Source: Bacteroidota bacterium
GTDB lineage: Bacteria > Bacteroidota > Bacteroidia > AKYH767-A > OLB10
NCBI GenBank assembly: GCA_016714005.1
Contig: JADJOA010000006.1
Location: 1-64,000 of the forward strand
Direction: 5' to 3'
DNA length: 64,000 bases
Shown one piece after another: positions 41,901 through 53,900 of this stretch. Made by a program: the position numbers and the translations under genes. Within the stretch, counting starts at the first letter, position 1; each line of letters opens with the position of its first letter. Below the pieces are notes generated by a model. That model ran no database searches. It saw only the letters and a list, made by a program, of their open reading frames with translations, and was not told the origin of the DNA.

Positions 41901-44900
41901 CAACTTTATTATTGCAAAATATGACGATCCTACATGGACAACTCTTACCACAGGTCCACCTAACGCTACTTTTATAACAGCATTTGGCATTACTTCTTTC
42001 AGCGATTTTCAGATAGGTGAACCCGTTTCAGTTGCACCTGTACCTTACCGAACAGTTGCATCGGGCAATTGGAACACTACATCTAATTGGGAGATTTTTG
42101 ATGGAAGTTCATGGATTGTGGCAAGTACGCCCCCCAATGCTGCCAACAGTGACGGAATTACAGTTAGAACAGGACACAATATGTTTGCGGGTTCAAGCAT
42201 AAATATTGACCAAACCATTATTGAAGCAGGTGCGTCTTTAGGAACCAGTGAATCAACAATTGATGTTGAAGCAGGAGCAGGAACAGATTTAGAAGTGAAT
42301 GGAGATTTATATATCAATACCGGTTCATTAGCCATAGCTTCTGGCGCACTAGTAACTATAGCCAATGGAGGCGCATTAGAATCAGACTTTGCAAACTTCT
42401 ATGGACCTGGTACGCTTGGCTTGGAAACCGGTTCAACCTGGAGTGAAAACAGCAATTCATCTGATTTTGACATAAGTGATGATCTTGTCATAAATAACCA
42501 AGGCAGCATAAGTATTAATACAACCGGCATCTTTAACATTAACGACAACTCTGTAATCAATAACTACGGCAGTTTGACTTTTGGTTCATCTACCACCGTT
42601 GCTACAGATTTAGCAGGAAAAATAACTAACAATGCAATTGGCACCATCACCAAAGAAGATGCATCTACTACCACTATTAACGATTTAGTGGTTTGGAAAA
42701 CTATGGTAACCTTGTTATAGATGCCGGAACGTTTACATTAAACAGCAACCCCGGAATACATCAAGGAACATACACTATTAATACAGGAGCAACACTTAAC
42801 CGTACCTCCGCCAGTTTAGATTATGGTGGAACAAACCTTAACAATAACGGAATCATAGCCGGTTCATCATCTTTAAGAATGATCAGGCCCTCCGGACAAA
42901 ATATTAACGGTACAGGAACAATAGAGAATTTTGAATTAGAAAATAACGATGGTATAGGATTAGTTGGTGGCAATCAAACCATAACTGAATCTATGAATTT
43001 AATTGAAGGTGATTTCTTTACCGGAGCAAACAAAGTTATTTTAGAAGATGATGTGGTGGTAACATCAAGTGTATTATCTTATGTGGTAGGAAATGTAGAA
43101 TGGGATATTCAAACACCCGGACCAAAAACTTTTCCAGTAGGAGATGTGGACTATTACGCACCTGTAACATTAGACCCAAGTTTTACCATTGGTGGATTAG
43201 TTGCGGTTCGTACCGATATTAACGACCACCCTGATATTGCCAACTCTGGTATTGATGCCGCAAAAAGCGTTAACCGGTTTTGGACTATTACCAACAATGG
43301 TTTAACTTTTACGGAATGCGATGTGAATTTTGAGTGGCAGGCTACCGATGTGGATGGATCTGCAAACCCTGCCAATTTTATTCTTGCCAAATTAGATGGC
43401 ACCACATGGACACTGCCTTCAGGTGTAACGCCCGGTGCATTATCACTTTACGTTGGTAACCTAACTTCTTTCAGCGATTTTCAAATTGGGGAATCTTCAG
43501 AATGTGTTGTAAGCATTCCTGACGCTAACTTTAAGGCAGCATTGCTTGCCAACGCATCTATCAATACAAACATCGATGGCGAAATTCAATGTACAGAAGC
43601 TTCGGCTTATACAGGAACTATAGATGTTCAAAACCTCTCAATAACAAGTTTAGTTGGTATTGAGGCATTCACTGCACTCACGCAGCTTAATTGTAAAAAC
43701 AATAGTTTAACAAGCATAAATATATCATCAAATACTGCTTTAACGTTTTTAATCTGTAGTGAAAACAATATAGCAAGTATAGATGTATCATCCAATACAG
43801 CACTTACGTTTTTGGATTGCTCACATAATAATTTAACAAGTTTAGATGTTACTGCAAATACACTGCTTACTACCTTAAACTGTAATACAAATGCAATCAA
43901 CAATCTTAATCTTAGCCTTAATACTTCTCTTCAAACACTTTTCTGTTATCAGAATAACTTAACAAGCCTTGATATTTCTCAAAACACCGCACTCATTGAA
44001 GTGCATTGTGGAGGCAATCAGATTACATCATTAGATGCATCCCAAAACCCTGCACTCAATTACTTTTTATGTGGAGATAATCAGCTGACAAGCCTCAATA
44101 TTGCCAATGGAAACAATACCAATATTCCCTCAGGTAACTTTAGCTCTCTTAACAACCCGGCTTTAACCTGCATCATGGTTGATAATGTTGCTTACGCCAA
44201 TGCTAACTGGAGTGCCGGTAAAGATGCAGGTGCTGTTTTCTCTACATGTTGTACAGGGGGTATTGTAAACATTCCAGATGCCAACTTCAAAAATGCATTG
44301 CTGGCAAATGCTGCTATTAATACAAACAGTGATTTAGAAATTCAGTGTGCAGAAGCAGCAGCTTTTTCAGGAACCATTAACGTGGCAAACCTGGGCATAA
44401 CAAATATGACAGGTATTGAAGCATTTGTGAACGTTACCGCACTTCTTTGTAACAACAATCCGCTTGCCGTTCCGCTTAACGTAAGTGCTAATGTTGACTT
44501 AGTTCAATTGATATGTCACCATAACAATTTAAGCTCATTAGATGTAAGTAACAATACTGCATTACACACGTTGCATTGTTACAACAATAACCTTACAAGT
44601 TTAGACTTGAGCAACAACCCTGCAATGTTTACATTGTTTTGCAACTTCAATTCCATAACAAGCTTAGATTTCAGTAATAATCCTGTCTTATATGATGTAA
44701 CCGCATATTCAAATGCGCTCACAAGTGTTAATGTAACCAACAGTCCTAATTTGAATTACCTGAGTTTATTCCAAAACCCGTTAACTAGCCTTAATGTTAC
44801 TCAAAATCCTTTATTAACAAGCTTGCTTATCAGCTATACCCAAATAGCAACAGTTGATTTGTCAAACAATACGTCACTTTCGTTCTTTACGTGTGATAAT

Positions 44901-47900
44901 GGACAGTTTACAAACCTTGATTTATCAAATACTGTTTTAGATTATTACAATGGCGTAAACAATCCGTTATTGACAAGCCTTAACATTAAGAATGGTAACA
45001 ACAGCAACCTGACTTTCTTTAATGCAACAGCATGTCCGTTATTGTCATGTATTCAGGTTGATAACCCTGCTTACATGAATGCAAACTGGAGTTCAGGGAA
45101 AGATGCCAGTGCTACTTACAGCACAGTTTGTCCAATAACGCCCGCCTCTGCGCTAAACATGGATGGTGTAGATGATTATGTAATTGTTCCAAACTCTCCA
45201 AGCCTTCAATTTACCAACGGATATACATTGGAAGCATGGATCAATAAAAATGACTTTGGCGATGAAAGAATAATAGATAAACAAAATGTTGGTGGTTCCA
45301 ATGGTCCATTTACATTTGATACATATAATGGTTTAAGATTAATATTCGGTACATCAACCGGCTCTCATCAGGTAGAAACCGGAGTAGGCTTGCCCTTAAA
45401 CACATGGACGCATGTGGCAGCAACTGCCGATGTAGCAACTGGTGAAATGAAACTATTTGTGAATGGTGTTGTAGCGGCCTCAGGAACTTTTACAGGCACA
45501 TTATTAAACAACGCATTATCATTAGGCATTGGTGTAGGTGGAGGTGGTGGTATTCCTTTTGACGGAACCTATAACGGTAAAATTGATGAAGTGCGCATTT
45601 GGAACAAAGCCCGCACACAAACAGAAATTCAGGCTGCTATGAACTGTGAAATTACCAACAGTGAAATTGGGTTAGTTGCGGCTTACCATTTTAATCAAGG
45701 AATTGCCGGAGCAGATAATGCATCAGTAACTAGTTTAACAGATGCAAGTGGAAATGGAAATAACGGAACGCTCACCAATTTTGCGTTGAATGGCGTAACA
45801 TCTAACTGGGTTGAACCGGGTGGTGTTGTAACCGGAACATCCTGCCCACCTTGTATCGTAAACATTCCTGACGCAAACTTTAAAAATGCACTACTTGCCA
45901 ATGCTGCCATTAATACAAACAGCAATTTGGAAATTGAATGCAGTGAAGCTGCTGCTTATGCCGGACATATAGGAGTAGAAGGTTTAGGTATTTCTGACCT
46001 CACAGGTATTGAAGCATTTACCAATATCACATCATTGCATTGCTATAACAATCAATTAACCTCTATCAATCTTTCTACTAATACGGCACTTACTGGTCTC
46101 ATTTGTTCGAACAATCAGTTAACGTCATTAAATCTTTCAACTAATACAGCTCTCCTTGGTTTAGCTTGTTCAGGAAATCAGTTAACTACATTAGATCTTT
46201 CTAATAATACTGCAATTGGTTCTCTACAGGCAGGGTATAATCCGCTTACCAGTATTAATCTTAACGGTTTAACTAACTTAACTTTTGCTTCTTTAGAACT
46301 TAATCAACTTAGTAGTATTGACTTATCTTCTAACACCAATCTTTCAACATTATATCTAAACGATAATCAACTTACTTCGCTTGATGTTTCATTACTTACC
46401 AATTTAACTACATTAACTGCACAATCAAATTACCCGCTTACTAGTATAAATGTTAAAAACGGCAACAATGCTAACTTAACTTCATTCGATGTACGCTTTA
46501 CCCCAATACTCACTTGTATTCAAGTGGATAATGTTGCCAATGCAAATGGATATGCTGGATGGAATAAAGATGCGGGAGCTACTTATAGCACTAATTGTTC
46601 TATAATTTGTATAGAACCTGCTTATACTCCACACGATGCAACATGGCAACCCGTTACATGTGGTACTGATGGATTGATTACAACTCTTAAAAAAGATGAC
46701 AATACAAACACACTTTATGCAGGTGGTCAGTTTATAAATGCTGGAAATGTTGCCGGAGCCAACAACATTGCAACATGGGATGGAACTAACTGGGCTGCAC
46801 TTAACGGTGGCGTCAATGCTGTTGTTAGAGATATAGAAATATATGCTGGCAACCCTTATGCTGTTGGTGAGTTTACTGTTGCAGGTGCTGTGCCTGCTAA
46901 TTATGTTGCACGGTATGTTGGCGGCACATGGCAAAATATTGGATACGATATGTCAGGAGTTCCGCGCGCAATGGCTGTTTATGAAGGTGAGTTATATATG
47001 GCAGGTGGTTTTACGCAGTTTAGCGATAATCCTTTTACTGCAACAACCAATGCAAATAAAATTGTAAGGTTTAATGGTACAACTATGAGTAATGTTCCGG
47101 GATTCCAGAACTATGGTGTGCCTATCTCAGTTCAAAATACTATTCATGCAATGGTAGTTTATAATGGAGAATTAGTTGTTGCCGGAGAATTTAACACTCG
47201 CCGGTGGCGACCCGGTAATTATATTGCCAAATTCAATGGCTCCTCATGGTCAACACTTGGCATTGGATTAAATGATTATGCACTTGCACTTGAAGTACAC
47301 AACAACGAACTTTATGTTGGAGGTGTATTTACACAAGCAGGCGGAATTGCCGTGCAAGGTGTAGCCAAGTGGAATGGCAGCAACTGGAGTGCTGTGGGTT
47401 CGCAAAGTTTATTGAACGTACTTTCATTAAAATCATATAACAATAAAATTTATGCCGGTGGCGATTTCATAAATGGCGGAACTAACCCACAGTATATTGC
47501 TGCTTTTGACGGTACGGATTGGGTAAACGTTGGTGACTCGGTAAACAACTGGGTTCGCTCTAATGGAAGTTTACGATGGAGATTTATATGCGAGTGGAAA
47601 TTTCTTGACAAATGGAAATGGTTCAACCACATTAAATAACATTGGCAGATATTACGATTGCAATCTATCATTGAGCGCAGCAGAAAACGATACATTGATT
47701 GTGTGTGTTGAATCTGGACAAACTACGGGTAGTGTAACACTTATTGCCAAAGGAGGAACAGAGCCTTATATCTATGGTGGCGATGCCACAACTAATTTAA
47801 GTGCGAAGTGATTATAATTATACTGTTACTGATAATTATGGTTGTGTAGCCAATGCAACATTGCATGTTACACTTACAAACTGTATCATTCCTTATTACG

Positions 47901-50900
47901 AGCCTCAACAAATGATACCATCAGTAATTTAATTGGATCAGAATTAACGCAGCTTTATAATTTTCCTGATTCTGTTGTTGATACCTCAGCAACAAGTGCT
48001 GTATTTTTAATTGATAGCCGGGATGGCGAAGTATTAATTGAAATTATTTGTAACGAAGGCTTCCGCGATTCAGTATTTGCTCTTGTGCAAACACCATATT
48101 ATGGAATGAATAATTTTATTGATAATGGCGACAGTTCATTGATCATTACAGGATTTATTCCAATTGTTAGTCTTCCTCTATTAGATGCACTTCCTGTGCT
48201 CATTAACTATGTACGACCCTATTATCCACCAATTGCAAGTGCGTTTGCTTCTACAGGTATAGCACGATCTCAAGGCGATTTTGCTATAATGGCTGATAAA
48301 GTAAAAGATGCATGGAACATGTCGGGTGAAGGTGTTAAGATTGGAGTAATGAGTGACAGCTATAATACCAAAGCAGGTAATCCTGCATCTTTAGATGTAA
48401 TCAATGGTGATTTACCCGGAATAAATAATCCAAATTATACAACTCCTGTTGTAGTTAGTGGCGAATATCCTTACGGTCGTGCAACTGATGAAGGTCGTGC
48501 AATGTTGCAAATTATACACGATATTGCTCCAAAAGCTGAGTTACATTTCCGTTCGGGATTTGTAAGTGCAGGAAATTTTGCTGACGGAATAAGAGCTCTA
48601 AAAGATGATGGTTGTGATGTAATAGTTGATGACATTACTTATATTACTGAGCCATTCTTTAAAGATGGTGTTATATCTGACGCTGTTAATGAAGTTACCT
48701 CTACCGGTGTAAAATATTTTACCTCTGCCGGAAACTTTGGAACCAAATCTTATGAGGGAACATTTAATGCATTAGGCACTTCAGTTGCCGGTTATGCCGG
48801 TCAGGTGCACAACTTTGGTGGTGGAGATTATCTGCAAAGCGTTACACTACCTAAAGGAACATATACCATTGCATTACAGTGGGAAGATTTCTTCTACTCT
48901 ATTGGCGAAACACAAGGAACATTTAATGACCTTGATATTTATCTTGCCGATCAGTTCGGAAATAAATTATTTGGATTTAACCGTAACAACATTGAAGGAG
49001 ATCCTTTAGAAGTACTTCCTTTTGTTACGCAATCAACAGTAAATGCAAACATAGTTATTGCCCGTAAATCCGGTACTGCAAATGCGAGATTCAAATACAT
49101 CATTTTTAGAGGTGATGCGATTATTAACGAGTATGCACAGGGGACATCAACAATTGTTGGACAAGCTAATAGCGAGGGTGCAATGGCAGTGGGTGCTGTT
49201 TTATACACCAATACTCCACGTTATGGAGTTAACCCACCAACAATTGCATCTTTCTCTTCACGCGGTGGAATGTTCATCAACAATATCTCACGAAACAAAC
49301 CTGATTTTGCTGCTCCTAATGGTGTTAATACTACCGTAAACTTTGGTGGTGTAAATATTGATGGCGATCCATTGCCAAACTTCTTTGGTACATCAGCTGC
49401 TGCTCCACATGCTGCCGCTGTTGCCGGATTGTTAGTTGAAGCACGTAAGAAATACTACAATGGTGATGCCTTTACGAATTCTCAAATGAGGGCATTACTT
49501 CAGTCAACTGCCATTGATATGGATGCTCCGGGTTACGATGTAGCAACAGGGTCAGGATTTATACAAGCAGATGATGCCATTCAAACATTTGCTAATCCTA
49601 TCCCTCAGGTTAACACTATGACTTTGAACAACACATCACTTACACCAGGTGTTCAACCAGTATCAGTAACAATTTCAGGAGATTATTTCAGCAGTAACGC
49701 AGCTATCATTTTCCAATATGATACAATACCTGCAAACGTTACAAACAGCAACGTACTTACAGCAAACATCCCGGTCTTCCTTGGTAATCCACCACTAACG
49801 GTTTATAATCCCCCCATGTCACCAAGTGGATTAGATGGAGGTGTGAGTGATTCGTTGTACTTCTTTGGTACTGTTCCACAAAATGTTAGAATAGCTGTTA
49901 ACAACGCATCTAAGTTTTATGGTGAAATAATTCCTTCTTATTCAGTAGAGGTAACGGTAAACGGATTGCCGCTTGCAAGCACAAGCCTTACCATGTCTGA
50001 TCTCGGCTTAACTGATATCACATACAGCACTTCTGCAAACGATTTAAGTAATGTTGGCTTATATTATCGCAGAGCAAATTCGGCAGTTACTGATTTAACG
50101 GTACCCGCATCCGTAGCTTTATCTCAACTTTATAACTACCAGTTTGTTGATGGAATACTTACCATAAACAGGATGCCTTTAACTATAACCCCGGGAAATA
50201 TTACCCGTGTGTTTGGCTCATCTATTAAAGGGAAAGATATTCCTGTTTCTTATACTTATGACGCAAGTAATATTGCACTGGTTAATCAGTCAAATTTCCT
50301 TGACTCATTAGAAACTGAACATCAATCAACCTTATCTAATTCAATTGTATTGGTAGATGGGAAGCAGGCTGTCAATGGTCAGACTTTAACGGCAGCGGAT
50401 TTTATAAACATGAGTTTCCTTGTTTCTGGCAAAGCGGCTGTAAATGGAAAGCAGGCAGTAAACGGAAAGCAAGCGGTAAACAGCATAGTGTATGATACTA
50501 CGTATTACATACCTGTTGATCCTCGTTCAATATTCGATTACCAGGTAGATTCCGCCAATGCAGTATTGTACAATGGCAAGCAGGCGGTAAACGGAAAACA
50601 AGCGGTAAACGGAAAAGCGGCTGTAAATGGTAAGCAGGCTGTAAACGGAAAAGCTGCTGTAAATGGCAAGCAGGCTGTAAATGGAAAAGCTGCCGTAAAT
50701 GGAAAAGCTGCCGTAAACAGCAGTTCGTTTAACGATGAAACAAATGAAAATGCTGTATTGATTTTAGATACGCTTGATGTGTATGGCGATCCTAACGATT
50801 CGATTGTTGGTTATACATCTATGCACATGATTACCGGGGTTGAAGTAGGCACATGGTTAATCGCACCCGGTGTATTAATGTCTGAGAATTTTGATATTAC

Positions 50901-53900
50901 TTATGGCTTGGGACAAATAACAATAACACCTGAAACGTTAACAGTTAAAGCTAACGATACATCGGTTAATTGTTCAGCCACCTTACCATTACCATTTACA
51001 TTTACCAATTCTATCTATCAGTACGAAACAGTTGACAGTAATGTGGTAGCAAGTGGACCAACATTTTACGGTTCTTGATAATTTGAACAACGTAATGCCT
51101 AGCGGTCCATTGGCACCTGGAGTTTATCAAATTGTTCCTTCTAACATGGTTCAAATAGATACAGTTCCGAATTACGCTCCTGTAATTTATGAGAATGGAG
51201 TGTTGACAGTAAGCGGTGCTCCCAATGTAACAGCAACCGTTGGTACTATTGAATGTAACGGAGGCTCCACTACGGTTGTGGTTTCTGCTACTGGTGGCAC
51301 AGCACCATATACTGGCGAAGGAACATTTATAGTTCCAGCCGGCCTCATATTCTTATACTGTATCTGATGTTAACGGATGCTCAGCAACAGTAAGTGGTAC
51401 AATTTCAGAACCTCCGGTTTTACTTGCTGCCTCATCTGCCGGCACCATCAGTTGCAATGGCGGAACAACCAATGTAATTGTAACAGCTGCCGGTGGTACC
51501 GAGCCTTATAGTGGAACAGGAACATTTACAGTAAATGCAGGAGCATACTCCTTCATAGTAACCGATGCTAACGGATGTACATCAGAGGTTACCGGTACCG
51601 TTAGCGAGCCAGCTTCGCCATTAACCGCAGCAGCTTTTGGAAGCATTGGTTGTTTTGGTGGAACTACCACTATAAGTGTGAATGCAAATGGTGGCACACC
51701 ACCATATTCCGGTGATGGAAATTACTTTAATGTTTCGGCTGGAGTTTATAACTATTTAATTACAGATGCTAATGGTTGTACATACACTGCTTCAATTACA
51801 TTGGTTGATCCACCACAAGTAACAGCTACCACAACTGTAGTGAATACCACCTGTGGTCTTAATAATGGTTCTGCAACTGTTACACCTGCAAATGGGTTTG
51901 CACCTTATAGTTTTGTTTGGTCTCCGGGTGGACAAACAACGCAAACTGCAACAGCTCTTGCAGCCGGAAATTATACAGTATTGATTACAGATATTAAAGG
52001 ATGTTCTACTACTGCATCAGCTTCCATTTCTAATTCGGGATCATTACCTTCAACACCAGGTGCTATTAACGGACCATCAGGCGCTTGCAGAAATCAATCC
52101 GGAGTTGTGTTTAGTGTTGCTGCTGTTGCTGGTGCAACATCCTATTCATGGACATTACCTGCCGGAGCAACAGGTAGCTCAACTACCAACTCAATCACTA
52201 TTGCATTTAACAATTCTTACAGTGGTGGAAATATCAGTGTAAAAGCAAACAATACTTGTGGTTCAAGTGCAAATAGCAATAAATCAATAATCAGATACAC
52301 TGGAGCACCAGCAACACCAGGACCTGTAACAGGATCGCAAAATATTTGCGGACCGCAAACAAGTACATACACGGTTGCCCTGTTGCCAATGCAACCGGCT
52401 ATACCGAGTATATTAAGTATTGGTGGTGGCTCTCGCCAACCATAGTATCCGGGCAAGGAACAAATACGGTTTCTATCAGTTATCCATCCGGCTTTATTGC
52501 GGCATTTATTGTTGTTCAGGCAAACAACTGTGCTGGTTCAAGTGGTTTTAGGTTTTATTACTCGCTTGGAGTATTGGTATTACCACCAATATATACTGGA
52601 AGCAATAATCCAACGCAAGGTGTATGTGCCGGAAGTACCCAAACTTACGAGATAATAAAATTCCCTAACGCATCATCATATCGTTGGTCAGCTCCAGCTG
52701 GTGCTGTAATATCAAATGGTTTAGGATTAACAGGCAACCCGCTTGTGGTTGACAGCAACATTGCCAAGGTATATATAACTTATCCGTCAGGATTCACTTC
52801 AGGTACTGTTTCAGTTTATGCAAGCAACGCATGTGGTAACAGCCCAACAGCATCGCTTAACATTACTTCACTACCAACAGGTTCTATTGGTAGTATAAGC
52901 GGACCAACCACTAACTTATGCGGAGGCTCTGCAAAAGTGTATTCTGTAGGTGCTGTAAGCGGTGCTACATCCTATACATGGACTGTACCTACCGGAGCTA
53001 CCATTAGCGGAAGCACAACAGGTACTTCAATATCTGTAAACTTTGGAGCAGGATTTATCGGAACAGGTAATATTACTGTCAAGGCAAATAATGCATGTGG
53101 TTCAACGCCTGTATCATCACTTGCGTTGAATTCAGCTTTACCAGCACCTGGAGCAATTAGTGGACCAACTACAAACTTGTGTGGTAAAAACGGGCAGACT
53201 TATTCAATTGCAGCAGTTACCGGAGCCACTTCATACACATGGACAGTTCCAAGTGGTGCAACATTTACAATGGCATCTAACGGGCGTTCAATTTCAGTAA
53301 ACTACGGCAGTGGGGTTCACAAACACTGGTAACATTACTGTAAAGGCCAACAATGCCTGCACATCAAGTGCAACATCTGTACTTGCTGTAAGTGCACGCA
53401 CCATTCAACCGGGAACCATTTCAGGAAATACAAATGTTTGCAAATCTAACACCAGTGTAACTTATTCTGTTGCGGCAGTTACAGGTGCTATATCTTACAC
53501 ATGGACTATTACCGGAGGTGCAACATTTGTTGGGTCAACAACGGGACGAACTGTAGTTGTTAAGTTCACCACTCCACGTCAACTACAGCAACCCTTACTG
53601 TTAAAGCCAACAATGCTTGCGGAGCATCTGCAACAAGAACATTATCTATTAATGTAAACCTTGGTTGCCGTGTTGCAGATGAGGTAACGGACATAACAGT
53701 TCAAGAAGTATTTGCTACATACCCTAATCCTGTTTCAGAAAATGTAACGGTGGAGTTCAGTTCAACAGAAACGCAGGAATATACCATTCAGATTATTGAC
53801 ATGTACGGTAAACTTGTACTTGAAAGAACAATTGTAGCAACTGCTGAATTGAGTAAAGAACAATTAAATGTGCAGACTCTTGCTAATGGTGTTTACTTTA

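Noticed and set aside
50575..50718. Regular short repeats as a CRISPR array
   Set aside because: The 18-bp units are contiguous with no spacers and encode in-frame hexapeptides.
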